Source: Comamonas sp. lk
GTDB lineage: Bacteria; Pseudomonadota; Gammaproteobacteria; Burkholderiales; Burkholderiaceae_C
Length of the DNA: 15,423 nt
Direction: 5' to 3'
Assembly (NCBI GenBank): GCA_945901215.1
Contig: CAMDKE010000021.1
Location: forward strand, 1-15,423
Shown here in pieces: positions 1-7,756 of this stretch (position 1 is the first letter of the stretch; each line of letters begins with the position of its first letter). The notes below the pieces were generated by a model. The model was not told the origin of the DNA. It made no database searches and saw nothing but the letters and a program-made list of their open reading frames with translations. A program made the position numbers and the translations under genes.

Positions 1-1037
1 CCCACATGGGTGGCGCTGCCAAAGTAGGTGAGGATTTCGCGCCAGGCGGAGTCTTCGTTGGCGCTGCCCCGGTGACACTCGTCCACCACAATCAGGTCAA
101 AAAAGTCGGGCGAGAACTGTTTGTAGATGTTGCGTTCTTCTTCAGTGCCTGAAACGGCCTGGTAGAGCGAGAGGTAGATCTCGTAGCTTTTGTCCACCAG
201 CTTGGTGGTTTTGTTGACGGCCAAGTCAAGTTCTTCGATGGCGACTTGCCCTTGTGCATCAACACGCTCCACGCCTTTAGCGTTGGGGCTGAGTTTGGCC
301 ATGGCGCCCTTGAAGGGCCGGAAATCGTTGACCATGGTCTGGTCGATCAAGATGTTGCGGTCGGCCAAAAACAAAATGCGCTTTTTGGCGCCGCTCTTCC
401 ATAGGCGCCAGATGATCTGGAAGGCGGTGTAGGTCTTGCCAGTGCCGGTGGCCATGACCAGCATGGCGCGGTTTTGGCCTTGGGCAATCGCTTCTACGGT
501 GCGGTTAATGGCGTTGATCTGGTAGTAGCGTGGGGTTTTGCTGGGGGAGTAGTCCGACTCGGTGACGTGACGCACCGCCGGTGTCCAGCCTTTCCAGGCG
601 CAGTAGCGTTCCCACAGGTCTTGCGGCGAAGGGAACTCGGCGAGCGTGAGGTTTGTCTCCAGCACGCCGTTAGCCAGGGTGGCGTCACGGAACACAAAAC
701 CGTCGCCATTGCTTGAGAAGCAAAAAGGCACGTTCAACAAGTCGGCGTAGTTAATGGCTTGGGCCATGCCTGCGCCCATCGCATGGGTGTTGTCCTTGGC
801 TTCGATGGTGGCGATGGGGATGTTGGCTTTGTAAAACAGCGCGTAATCAGCCCGAAGAACGGTGCTTGGGTCGCGATGTGATTTGTTGCCGCGCACGCTG
901 ACCCGACCAGCGCGAAGCGGAAACTCGCGGTAAATCTGGTCCATACCGTGCCAACCAGCACGCTCCATGGCAGGGCGGATGAACTTGTCGCAAATATCAC
1001 TCTCAGAGAGCTGCTTTTTGTCCACTCCGCCCCCCAT
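1..1037 (-). CDS. hsdR: Type I restriction endonuclease subunit R (HsdR), N-terminal part, cut by left window edge
   Basis: This is the motor and nuclease subunit of a type I restriction-modification complex, which cleaves unmodified foreign DNA after ATP-driven translocation. About 345 codons are present; the C-terminus lies beyond the left edge. Seen directly: an N-terminal nuclease domain with a PD-(D/E)xK pattern (D64 in RADYALFY, E79 and K81 in TIEAKD); a helicase Walker A motif ATGTGKT (residues 196-202); a motif LFLADRN just after it; and a DEAD-type Walker B variant DECH (319-322) followed by RGSANEDSAW. The frame is open throughout. The start is ATG at 1037; a GTG at 1025 (giving VDKKQLSESDI) is also possible and follows a G-rich stretch. 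By similarity this resembles the EcoEI-like HsdR class (inference). No hsdM or hsdS is visible, so the partners are either downstream beyond the left edge or elsewhere. Confidence 0.93.
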   Translation of the reverse strand, partial: MGGGVDKKQLSESDICDKFIRPAMERAGWHGMDQIYREFPLRAGRVSVRGNKSHRDPSTVLRADYALFYKANIPIATIEAKDNTHAMGAGMAQAINYADLLNVPFCFSSNGDGFVFRDATLANGVLETNLTLAEFPSPQDLWERYCAWKGWTPAVRHVTESDYSPSKTPRYYQINAINRTVEAIAQGQNRAMLVMATGTGKTYTAFQIIWRLWKSGAKKRILFLADRNILIDQTMVNDFRPFKGAMAKLSPNAKGVERVDAQGQVAIEELDLAVNKTTKLVDKSYEIYLSLYQAVSGTEEERNIYKQFSPDFFDLIVVDECHRGSANEDSAWREILTYFGSATHV

Positions 1038-1123
1038 TTGTTAGCCACGCCGCTTAGTATTAGGTGCCAGTTCTTTACTCTGACGCCTTGGATTTCGCGC
1101 CATTGTCAGTGAAAACCGCTTGC

Positions 1124-1167
1124 CAAAATAAAAACCTGCAAGCGCGCAAAGCACGACCATGCAGGTT
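1124..1167 (-). terminator. Rho-independent terminator after pgi
   Basis: On the minus strand an 8-bp stem (AACCTGCA at 1133-1140 on +, pairing with TGCAGGTT at 1160-1167) with a 19-nt loop is followed by a T-rich run (positions 1132 down to 1124, TTTTTATTT). It lies about 43 bp past the pgi stop and separates the tal-pgi transcript from hsdR. Confidence 0.7.
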
Positions 1168-1209
1168 CTTGGCGACAGGTGCTGGGACCGCGCCGACGTT
1201 TGGCTGCCC

Positions 1210-2763
1210 TTAAACCCGCAACATCCCCAACAAGCCCGCCGTAGACCCATCGAGCCCGGTGGTGTCGCCGCTGTTCAGGCGCGGCGCAATGTCTTTGGCC
1301 AGCACTTTGCCCAGTTCCACGCCCCACTGGTCAAAGCTGTTAATGCCCCACAGGGCGCCGCTGACAAATACGCGGTGTTCTTGCAGCGCGATCAGCGCGC
1401 CCAGGGACGCGGGGGTGAGGTCGTCGAGCAGCAAAAAGGTGCTGGGGCGGTTGCCGGGAAAGTGTTTGTGGCCACCGGCATCCACCTTGCCCACCATGAG
1501 CGCCTGGGCTTGGGCCAGCACATTGGCCAGCAGCAGCGGGTGGTGTGCGGCCAGGCTGTGGCGCGCTTTTTTGACCGCCACAAACTCCACCGGCACCACG
1601 TCGGTTCCCTGGTGCAGCATTTGAAAATACGCATGCTGGCCGTTGGTGCCCGACTCGCCCCACGGCACCGGCGAGGTGCCAAAGGGCAGCGCCGCACCGC
1701 TGGCGTCTACGCGCTTGCCGTTGCTCTCCATCTCTAGCTGCTGCAAATAGGCAGGCAGGCGGCGCAGGGCGCTGTGGTAGGGGGCGATGGAGCGGCTGGT
1801 AAAGCCGTGGAAGTTGCGGTACCACACGTCCAGCAGGCCCAGGCGTACCGGCAAGTTGGACTCCAGCGGCGCACTGCGAAAGTGCTGGTCCATGGCGTGT
1901 GCTCCAGCCAAAAACGCGCGAAAGCCATCTGCGCCAATCGCAATCGCCAGCGGCAGGCCAATGGCCGACCACAGCGAATAACGCCCACCCACCCAGTCCC
2001 AAAAGCCAAAAGTGGTGGTAATGCCAAAGGCCTTGGCTGCCGCTACGTTGGTGGTCAGCGCCGCAAAGTGACGCGCAATGTCAACACCACCCTGCGTAGC
2101 AAACCAAGCCTTGGCGGACTGCGCGTTGGTCATGGTCTCGATGGTGGTGAAGGTCTTGCTGGCCACCAAAAACAGGGTGCTGCTGGCTTTGAGCTTTGCC
2201 AAGGTAGCGGCCATCTCGTGCCCGTCCACATTGCTGACAAAGTGCATGCGCTTGCCCGTGGTGGCAAAAGCGTCCAGCGCCAGCACCGCCATTTGCGGCC
2301 CCAGGTCCGAGCCGCCGATGCCGATGTTGACGATGTCGGTAATGGCGCCGTCTGCGCGCACGCTTTCTGCAAAAGCCAGCATGGCGTCCAGCGTGGCGTG
2401 CACCTGGGCCAGCGCCTGCGCTTTATGGGCGCTGCCGGTGGCTGCATCTGCGGGCGCGCGCAAGAGCGTGTGCCACACCTCGCGCTGCTCGGTGGTGTTG
2501 ATGATCTCCCCGGCAAACATGGCGTCGCGGTGTGCCAGCAGGCCGGTTTCACGGGCCAATTGGAATAGCAGCGCCTGCGTGGCGGCGTCAATCCGGTTTT
2601 TAGACAGGTCGGCAAACACCAGCGGCGCGGCCTGGCTGAACTGCGCAAAGCGCTGGGAGTCGGCGGCAAAGGCGTAGCGCAAGTCAAAGTCTTTGCCGGT
2701 GGCCTGGTAGGCAGCGTGCAATTGCGCCCAGGCGGGCGTGCGGTCACAGCGGGTGCGGGTCAT
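1210..2763 (-). CDS. pgi: Glucose-6-phosphate isomerase
   Basis: Interconverts glucose-6-phosphate and fructose-6-phosphate in the cytoplasm, at the branch between glycolysis/gluconeogenesis and the pentose phosphate route. The product is 517 residues from the chosen ATG at 2763 (reading MTRTRCDRTPAW). Longer in-frame starts would run into the tal coding region and are rejected. Visible motifs: GIGGSDLGP (148-156), the phosphosugar-binding SKTFTT (202-207), family signature 1 VGGRYS (258-263), catalytic glutamate in LEMESNGKR (E346), catalytic histidine in TNGQHAYF (H377), and family signature 2 GINSFDQWGVELGK (473-486) with the active-site lysine K486. All residues expected for activity are present. 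It starts 28 bp after the tal stop, so the two are probably cotranscribed. The ribosome-binding site is weak (no clear AGGAG), which may mean translation is coupled to tal. A terminator follows the stop. Confidence 0.97.
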   Translation of the reverse strand: MTRTRCDRTPAWAQLHAAYQATGKDFDLRYAFAADSQRFAQFSQAAPLVFADLSKNRIDAATQALLFQLARETGLLAHRDAMFAGEIINTTEQREVWHTLLRAPADAATGSAHKAQALAQVHATLDAMLAFAESVRADGAITDIVNIGIGGSDLGPQMAVLALDAFATTGKRMHFVSNVDGHEMAATLAKLKASSTLFLVASKTFTTIETMTNAQSAKAWFATQGGVDIARHFAALTTNVAAAKAFGITTTFGFWDWVGGRYSLWSAIGLPLAIAIGADGFRAFLAGAHAMDQHFRSAPLESNLPVRLGLLDVWYRNFHGFTSRSIAPYHSALRRLPAYLQQLEMESNGKRVDASGAALPFGTSPVPWGESGTNGQHAYFQMLHQGTDVVPVEFVAVKKARHSLAAHHPLLLANVLAQAQALMVGKVDAGGHKHFPGNRPSTFLLLDDLTPASLGALIALQEHRVFVSGALWGINSFDQWGVELGKVLAKDIAPRLNSGDTTGLDGSTAGLLGMLRV

Positions 2764-2791
2764 GGGCTCTGTATATGGGGAACGTTCGCGC

Positions 2792-3739
2792 TCAGGCGGC
2801 GAGCAGCAGGTGTTCGAGTTTGACGGCGTCCACGCAGAAGGCGCGTATGCCTTCGGCCAGCTTTTCGGTGGCCATGGCGTCTTCGTTGAGGGCAAAGCGG
2901 AAGCTGCTTTCCTCAAAATGCACCGGCGCGATGTCCTTGGCCTGGGCGGCATCCGCGCTCAGGCTAGCCTTTAGCGGCGCCTCGGTGGCAGCCAAGATAG
3001 CCAACAAATCGGGGCTGATGGTGAGCAAATCGCAGCCCGCCAAGGCGGTGATCTGACCCACATTGCGAAAGCTCGCACCCATCACCTCGGTGGCGATTGC
3101 GTGCCGCTTGTAGTAGTTGTAGATCTGACCCACCGACTTCACGCCAGGGTCGTTCACACCCGCCATGTCGGCTTCCACCCAGGCGGCACCAGCGGTTTTT
3201 TTGTACCAATCGTATATACGACCGACAAAGGGCGATATCAGCTGCACCTTGGCCTGGCCACATGCCACGGCCTGGCAGAACGAGAACAGCAGGGTCAGAT
3301 TGGTGTGAATGCCTTCGCGCTCCAATTGCGCGGCGGCCTGTATGCCCTCCCAGGTGGCGGCTACCTTGATGAGCACACGCTCTTTTGAGATGCCTTGGGC
3401 CCGGTACAGCGCTATAAGGCGCTGACCCCGTGCCACGGTGGCCGCAGTATCAAAGCTCAGACGGGCGTCGACTTCGGTAGACACGCGCCCGGGAATGATG
3501 GACAAAATCTCACAGCCAAAGCGCACCAGCAAGTGGTCCATCACCACGTCCAGCGGCTGGCCGCGGTGCTGCGCCACGGTGGCGGCCAACAAGGGCGCGT
3601 AGTCGGGCTTTTGCACCGCCTTCAAAATCAGCGAGGGGTTGGTCGTAGCGTCTTGCGGCCGGAAGGCGCCAAGCTGCTTGAAGTCTCCCGTGTCGGCCAC
3701 CACCGTGGTGAATTGTTTGAGCACGTCGAGTTGGTTCAT
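2792..3739 (-). CDS. tal: Transaldolase (TalB-type)
   Basis: Moves a three-carbon dihydroxyacetone unit between sedoheptulose-7-phosphate and glyceraldehyde-3-phosphate in the non-oxidative pentose phosphate pathway. The 315-residue product matches the usual length of the TalA/TalB class and aligns by eye to it end to end. Visible: VVADTGDF with D16, the family signature DATTNPSLIL (30-39), STEVDARLS with E89, and the Schiff-base lysine in RVLIKVAATWEG (K125). The C-terminal half carries the expected SPFVGRIYDWYK and MGASFRN blocks. The start at 3739 (MNQLDVLKQF) agrees with family length; upstream in-frame codons run into the promoter region and are rejected. No strong Shine-Dalgarno is seen. 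It is divergent from zwf across a 133-bp gap and lies directly upstream of pgi on the same strand, so the two probably form an operon. Confidence 0.97.
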   Translation of the reverse strand: MNQLDVLKQFTTVVADTGDFKQLGAFRPQDATTNPSLILKAVQKPDYAPLLAATVAQHRGQPLDVVMDHLLVRFGCEILSIIPGRVSTEVDARLSFDTAATVARGQRLIALYRAQGISKERVLIKVAATWEGIQAAAQLEREGIHTNLTLLFSFCQAVACGQAKVQLISPFVGRIYDWYKKTAGAAWVEADMAGVNDPGVKSVGQIYNYYKRHAIATEVMGASFRNVGQITALAGCDLLTISPDLLAILAATEAPLKASLSADAAQAKDIAPVHFEESSFRFALNEDAMATEKLAEGIRAFCVDAVKLEHLLLAA

Positions 3740-3767
3740 GACAATGTTTACCGAAAAGTGAATGAAG

Positions 3768-3783
3768 TGTGCCGATTTGCACA
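3768..3783. promoter_or_regulatory. Inverted repeat TGTGC-N6-GCACA in the tal leader
   Basis: Perfect 5-bp arms, TGTGC (3768-3772) and GCACA (3779-3783), with a 6-bp centre. If the tal promoter proposed at 3796-3824 is right, this lies just downstream of the tal start point. It could be a roadblock-type operator or a small hairpin in the tal 5' leader. The short arms make chance a real alternative. Confidence 0.35.
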
Positions 3784-3791
3784 AAAGAGTC

Positions 3792-3820
3792 TTGAATTAT
3801 CAATGGAACAAAGTTACATT
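3792..3820 (+). promoter_or_regulatory. Candidate sigma-70 promoter of zwf
   Basis: A -35 hexamer TTGAAT (3792-3797) and -10 hexamer TACATT (3815-3820) are separated by exactly 17 bp, about 50 bp upstream of the zwf start. The -10 overlaps the left arm of the palindrome at 3811-3844, so a protein bound there would block it. Confidence 0.5.
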
Positions 3821-3824
3821 ACAA
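3796..3824 (-). promoter_or_regulatory. Candidate sigma-70 promoter of tal-pgi
   Basis: Read on the minus strand, a -35 hexamer TTGTAA (3824 to 3819) and -10 hexamer GATAAT (3801 to 3796) are separated by exactly 17 bp. It is nearly superimposed on the candidate zwf promoter: each -35 overlaps the other's -10. Confidence 0.5.
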
Positions 3825-3844
3825 GCGCTTATTTTATGTAACTT
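3811..3844. promoter_or_regulatory. Palindrome in the tal/zwf divergent region, candidate HexR-type operator
   Basis: Perfect 9-bp inverted repeat: AAGTTACAT (3811-3819) and ATGTAACTT (3836-3844) with a 16-bp spacer. The left arm is followed directly by a second TTACA (3819-3823), so the half-site is also tandemly repeated. The arms overlap both candidate promoters. An RpiR/HexR-type regulator is encoded two genes away (5412-6260), and such regulators often control zwf. The link to this site is inference. Confidence 0.5.
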
Positions 3845-3872
3845 ATCAACAACCTCTGATTTTCGGACCTTT

Positions 3873-5339
3873 ATGAGCTTCGACCTTGTTTTATTTGGCG
3901 GCACCGGCGACCTGGTGTGGCGCAAATTAATGCCCGCCTTGTTCCAGGCCTTTCGACACGGCACCCTGCCCGAGGGGGGGCGCATCATTGGCGTGGGCCG
4001 CGACGGCCAGTCCCATGCGCAGTACCGCGCGCTGATCCAGTCGCGTTTTGACAAGGTTGAACTGGCCAAACGCCCCAGCCAGGAAGAGTTTGAGCGTTTT
4101 GCCGCGCTGCTGGAGTATGTGCGCATGGACCTCTCCAAGCCGGCCGACTACGCCAGCTTGGCCACCAGCCTGCAAGCGCGCAAGGCCGACACCGTGGTGA
4201 TGTACGTGGCCACCGCACCCTCGCTGTTCACCACCGTGTGCGAGCAACTTGCCGCCGCTGGCCTGAGCACGCCCCAAACCCGCGTGGTGCTGGAAAAGCC
4301 CCTGGGCCACGACCTGGCGTCCAACCGCACCATCAACCACACGGTACGCCGTTTTTTCGAAGAAAAGCAGGTATTTCGCATTGACCACTACCTGGGCAAG
4401 CCGGCGGTGCAAAACCTGTTTGCGCTGCGCTTTGGCAACGCCTTGTTTGAGCCCCTGTGGCGGCGCGAACACATCGCCAATATCCAAATCACGATTGCCG
4501 AAGACCTGGGCGTTGAAAGCCGGGGTGCGTTTTATGAGACCACCGGCGCGCTGCGCGACATGGTGCAAAACCACGCGCTGCAACTGCTGTGCGCCATCGG
4601 CATGGAGCCGCCCATCAACGCGCATGCAGACGCCATCCGCGACGAAAAGCTCAAGGTGCTGCGTTCGCTCAAGCCCTGGACCGCCGAGACACTGGTCAGC
4701 GACGTGGTCCGCGGCCAGTACGCCAGTGGAACCAGCGGCGGGCAGGCGGTGCCGGCTTATCGGGACGAGCCGGGCGTTAACCCGCAAAGCAAAACAGAAA
4801 CCTTTGTCGCCCTGCGTACCGAGATCGCCAACTGGCGCTGGGCCGGCGTGCCCTTCTATATCCGCACCGGGAAACGCCTGGCTGGGCGAGACGCGCGCAT
4901 TGTGGTGAACTTTCGCCCCACGCCGCACGCGATTTTCCAATCCAGCAGTCAGGTCGGCAACCAGCTGGTCATCAACTTGCAACCCAAAGACGGACTGGAG
5001 CTGCACCTTTTCGCGCAGGGTGAAAACAACCGCACGGCGGGCGTGGGCGCGGCCCAGACACTGGCGCCGGTGCACCTGGACCTGGACTTTGGCAAACGCT
5101 TTGGCTCCGAGCGCGTGGGCGCCTACGAACGGCTGTTGCTGGACGTGATCGACGGACGGCTCAATCTGTTTGTGCGCAGCGACGAGCAAGAAGAAGCCTG
5201 GCGCTGGGTGGAGCCACTCATCCACCACTGGAACGCCGACGCCCAGGGCCCACGCCTGTACACCAGCGGCACCTGGGGACCCAGCGCGTCGAGCGCCATG
5301 ATTGCGCGCGACGGCTTTTGCTGGGACGAGGAGATTTGA
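3873..5339 (+). CDS. zwf: Glucose-6-phosphate 1-dehydrogenase
   Basis: Oxidises glucose-6-phosphate to 6-phosphogluconolactone with reduction of NAD(P)+, the entry step of the oxidative pentose phosphate and Entner-Doudoroff routes. The 488-residue length is normal for the family. Visible: the nucleotide-binding fingerprint GGTGDLVWRK (9-18), EKPLG (141-145), the substrate-binding and catalytic signature RIDHYLGK (169-176) with H172, and a second conserved histidine in MVQNHALQLL (H234). The start at 3873 gives MSFDLVLFGGTGDL, with the fingerprint close to the N-terminus as expected; a longer reading from 3762 would translate through the promoter region. A GGA lies 5 bp upstream. It is divergent from tal, and a regulator gene follows 72 bp downstream, probably in the same transcript. 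No pgl gene is adjacent. Confidence 0.97.
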   Translation: MSFDLVLFGGTGDLVWRKLMPALFQAFRHGTLPEGGRIIGVGRDGQSHAQYRALIQSRFDKVELAKRPSQEEFERFAALLEYVRMDLSKPADYASLATSLQARKADTVVMYVATAPSLFTTVCEQLAAAGLSTPQTRVVLEKPLGHDLASNRTINHTVRRFFEEKQVFRIDHYLGKPAVQNLFALRFGNALFEPLWRREHIANIQITIAEDLGVESRGAFYETTGALRDMVQNHALQLLCAIGMEPPINAHADAIRDEKLKVLRSLKPWTAETLVSDVVRGQYASGTSGGQAVPAYRDEPGVNPQSKTETFVALRTEIANWRWAGVPFYIRTGKRLAGRDARIVVNFRPTPHAIFQSSSQVGNQLVINLQPKDGLELHLFAQGENNRTAGVGAAQTLAPVHLDLDFGKRFGSERVGAYERLLLDVIDGRLNLFVRSDEQEEAWRWVEPLIHHWNADAQGPRLYTSGTWGPSASSAMIARDGFCWDEEI

Positions 5340-5411
5340 TGGCCCAGCCCAAGACCCATTGCCCCGGCACCAAAAGCCCAACGCACAAGCCATCAAGCCC
5401 AAGGAAGCAAC

Positions 5412-6260
5412 ATGCTAGACCGAATTAAAGCGTCACTGCCCTCACTGGCGCCCGCCGAGCAGCGGGTCGGGCGCCTGTGCCTGGCCGACCCGCGCGCCTT
5501 TGCCAGGCTGCCAGTCAGCGAACTGGCCGACCGCTCCCACGTGAGCAAACCCACGGTGGTGCGCTTTTGCCGCAGCGTGGGCTACGACGGCCTGTCGGAC
5601 TTCAAGCTCAAGCTCGCGGGCACCGTCAATGAGGGCGTTCCGTTCATCCACCGCAGTGTGGACGTGGACGACAAAATAGGTGACATCACGGTCAAAGTCA
5701 TTGACAACACGGTGGCGGCATTTCTGAAATACCGCAACGAGGCCAGCACCATGGCCATCGAGCGGGCGGTTGTGGCGATGGTAGAGGCCTACAAAACCGG
5801 GCACCAGGTGCAGTTTTTTGGCGTGGGCAACTCTGGCATCGTGGCCCAAGACGGCCAGCACAAGCTGTTTCGCCTAGGCGTCAACACCACCGCTTATAGC
5901 GATGGCCACATGCAGGTCATGAGCGCGTCCATCATGCGCCCCGGCGACTGTGTGGTGGTCATCAGCAACTCCGGTCGCACCCGCGACCTCATGGACGCTT
6001 GCGACATTGCGCGCAAAAAAGGTGCTACCACCATCGTCGTCACCGCAAGCGGCTCGCCCCTGGCCAGCGCCGGCCATATTCACCTCAGCGCCGACCACCC
6101 GGAGGGTTTTGACAAATACAGCCCCATGGTGTCACGCCTGCTGCACCTGATGATCATTGACATTTTGGTCACCGCCGTGGCTTTACGCATTGGCAGCACC
6201 ACCTTGCAGCCACTGCTAAGCGAAATGCGGCAAAACCTGCGCAGCAAGCGCTACGCCTGA
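5412..6260 (+). CDS. hexR: RpiR/HexR-type transcriptional regulator (HTH + SIS domain)
   Basis: A 282-residue cytoplasmic DNA-binding regulator. Seen: an N-terminal RpiR-type helix-turn-helix (about residues 34-58, PVSELADRSHVSKPTVVRFCRSVGY) and a C-terminal SIS sugar-phosphate-binding domain (about 125-255) with GVGNSG (137-142) and SNSGRT (185-190); serines in these loops contact the ligand in this family. In pseudomonads HexR senses 2-keto-3-deoxy-6-phosphogluconate and controls zwf and Entner-Doudoroff genes; the same role here is inferred from the domains and from lying right behind zwf. The start is well supported by a Shine-Dalgarno AAGGAAG (5401-5407) five bases before the ATG. It converges on hprK with only 16 bp between stops and no obvious terminator. 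The exact ligand cannot be read from the sequence. Confidence 0.85.
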   Translation: MLDRIKASLPSLAPAEQRVGRLCLADPRAFARLPVSELADRSHVSKPTVVRFCRSVGYDGLSDFKLKLAGTVNEGVPFIHRSVDVDDKIGDITVKVIDNTVAAFLKYRNEASTMAIERAVVAMVEAYKTGHQVQFFGVGNSGIVAQDGQHKLFRLGVNTTAYSDGHMQVMSASIMRPGDCVVVISNSGRTRDLMDACDIARKKGATTIVVTASGSPLASAGHIHLSADHPEGFDKYSPMVSRLLHLMIIDILVTAVALRIGSTTLQPLLSEMRQNLRSKRYA

Positions 6261-6276
6261 GGCAGCCCAAGGCCGC

Positions 6277-7227
6277 TCAGTCGCCCAACTCCATGGCGCG
6301 GCGCTGGCGGTCTACAAAGTCTTGGTAGGTGTCAATACCGCGCAACTGCAAGATCGTATTGCGCACAGCCGCCTCCACCAACACCGCAATATTGCGGCCT
6401 GCCACCACCTGGATCACCACCTTGCGCACCGGTATACCGGCCACATCTTGGGTGAGTGGCTCAAAGGGAATGCGCTCGTATTCCCGCTCCAACGTCTCAC
6501 GGCGCACCAGGTGGACGATGAGCTTGAGGCGCATTTTGCGGCGTACTGCGGTTTCGCCAAAAATCGCGCGGATATCGAGCAAGCCAATGCCACGCACCTC
6601 CAGCAGGTTTTGTAATAAATCGGGGCAGCGGCCCTCAATGGTGGTCTGGTTGATGCGAAACAAATCTACAGCGTCGTCGGCCACCAGGCCGTTGCCGCGC
6701 GAAATCAGCTCCAACCCCAACTCGCTTTTGCCCAGACCCGATTCGCCGGTAATCATCACGCCCAGGCCCAGAATGTCCATAAACACGCCGTGCATGGACA
6801 CGCGGTCAGCAAAGTGTTTGGACAAATACGCCCGCAGCACGTCGATCACAAAAGCCGACGAACCTTTGGCGGCGAACATCGGTATTTGTGCACGCTCGCA
6901 CATGGAGAGAAGTTCCTGGGGCGCAATTTGCCCATCGGCCAGTACCAGGACGGGCGGCTCCAAGGTGACGATGCGGGCAATGCGGCGCGCGCAATCTTCC
7001 GGCGTAGCGTTGGTGATGTAGGCAATTTCCCGCTCACCCAGAATTTGTACGCGGTAGGGATGGATGTAGTTCAAATACCCCACCAAATCGGCGCCTGAGC
7101 GTGCCGCACGCACGGCAACTTCGTCAAACCGGCGCTCAGATGCGCCTAAGCCGGCCACCCACTCCCATTGCAGATAGGCGCGAAAGGCTTCGAACAAAAC
7201 ATCGGCACTGACGGCGGTGGGTTTCAC
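6277..7227 (-). CDS. hprK: HPr kinase/phosphorylase
   Basis: A bifunctional cytoplasmic enzyme that phosphorylates and dephosphorylates a serine of the phosphocarrier HPr. The product is 316 residues, normal for the family. Visible: an N-terminal HprK domain (about 1-130), a catalytic-domain histidine in MHGVFMDI (H146), Walker A GESGLGKS (161-168), ADDAVDLF (183-190) with catalytic acidic residues, and the family signature LLEVRGIGLLDI (208-219). The start is GTG at 7227, giving MKPTAVSADVLFEAFR, which matches the expected N-terminus; an AGGCGA sequence lies just upstream. It follows ptsN by 36 bp and is probably cotranscribed. Many proteobacteria with this enzyme lack a complete sugar PTS and use it as a signalling device. 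The usual downstream partner rapZ is absent here; hexR converges instead. Confidence 0.96.
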   Translation of the reverse strand: MKPTAVSADVLFEAFRAYLQWEWVAGLGASERRFDEVAVRAARSGADLVGYLNYIHPYRVQILGEREIAYITNATPEDCARRIARIVTLEPPVLVLADGQIAPQELLSMCERAQIPMFAAKGSSAFVIDVLRAYLSKHFADRVSMHGVFMDILGLGVMITGESGLGKSELGLELISRGNGLVADDAVDLFRINQTTIEGRCPDLLQNLLEVRGIGLLDIRAIFGETAVRRKMRLKLIVHLVRRETLEREYERIPFEPLTQDVAGIPVRKVVIQVVAGRNIAVLVEAAVRNTILQLRGIDTYQDFVDRQRRAMELGD

Positions 7228-7263
7228 GGTGACTCGCCTGGTGCGCTTAGAGGCTTGGCCAGG

Positions 7264-7731
7264 CTAGTGCACCGTAGCCGAACGCCAGCCGGTAAGCAAT
7301 GCATGGAGTTCGGTTGCGTCGGTGGTGCGAGTCAGGCGCTCACGCATCGACGCATCGCCGAGCAGCTCGGCAATTTCTGACAGGATTTCCAAATGCCGCT
7401 GCGTAGCTGCCTCTGGAACCAGCAAAAAAATCATCAGCCCAACGGCTTGGTCGTCCGGCGCATCAAAACCGATGGGTTTGAGCAACTGAAACACAGCCGC
7501 CATGGGAGATTTCAGGCCCTTGATACGTCCGTGCGGTATGGCAACACCGTGGCCTAAGCCGGTGGAGCCCAGACGCTCGCGGGAAAAAAGGCTGTCAGTG
7601 ACCAAGGCGCGGCTCAATCCGTGCAGGTTCTCAAACAAAAGACCGGCCTCTTCGAAGGCACGCTTTTTACTGGTGACATCGACCTGCGCGAGTACATGCG
7701 GCGGCGGTAGTAATGACGCGAGGCGGTTCAT
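7264..7731 (-). CDS. ptsN: PTS IIA-like nitrogen-regulatory protein (EIIA-Ntr)
   Basis: Phosphoacceptor of the nitrogen phosphotransferase system (PtsP-PtsO-PtsN), a regulatory cascade that does not itself transport sugar. It is a single EIIA (fructose/mannitol type) domain of 155 residues. The phosphorylatable histidine is H67 in GHGVAIPHGRIKGL. Further family landmarks are the LGSTGLG segment before it and the MIFLLVPE block (about 99-106). ATG at 7731 gives MNRLASLLPPPHVL, in line with family N-termini; the Shine-Dalgarno is poor. A terminator lies between hpf and this gene, so it depends on read-through or on its own promoter; a -10-like CATAAT on the minus strand (7748 to 7743) lies just upstream but lacks a good -35. 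hprK follows on the same strand. Confidence 0.95.
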   Translation of the reverse strand: MNRLASLLPPPHVLAQVDVTSKKRAFEEAGLLFENLHGLSRALVTDSLFSRERLGSTGLGHGVAIPHGRIKGLKSPMAAVFQLLKPIGFDAPDDQAVGLMIFLLVPEAATQRHLEILSEIAELLGDASMRERLTRTTDATELHALLTGWRSATVH

Positions 7732-7756
7732 AGGTGGAGCGAATTATGCACACAAA

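Noticed and set aside
1774..2568. 264-codon plus-strand frame within pgi
   Set aside because: Shadow of pgi, whose catalytic residues and signatures are all intact.
3740..3872. Pseudomonas-type HexR motif TTGT-N7/8-ACAA in the tal/zwf gap
   Set aside because: I looked for it and found no correct copy on either strand. The palindrome there is a different sequence, so any HexR assignment rests on context.
3927..5402. 491-codon open frame antisense to zwf
   Set aside because: It lies wholly opposite a full-length, motif-complete zwf. Long antisense frames are common in GC-rich genes, and the product has no family features.
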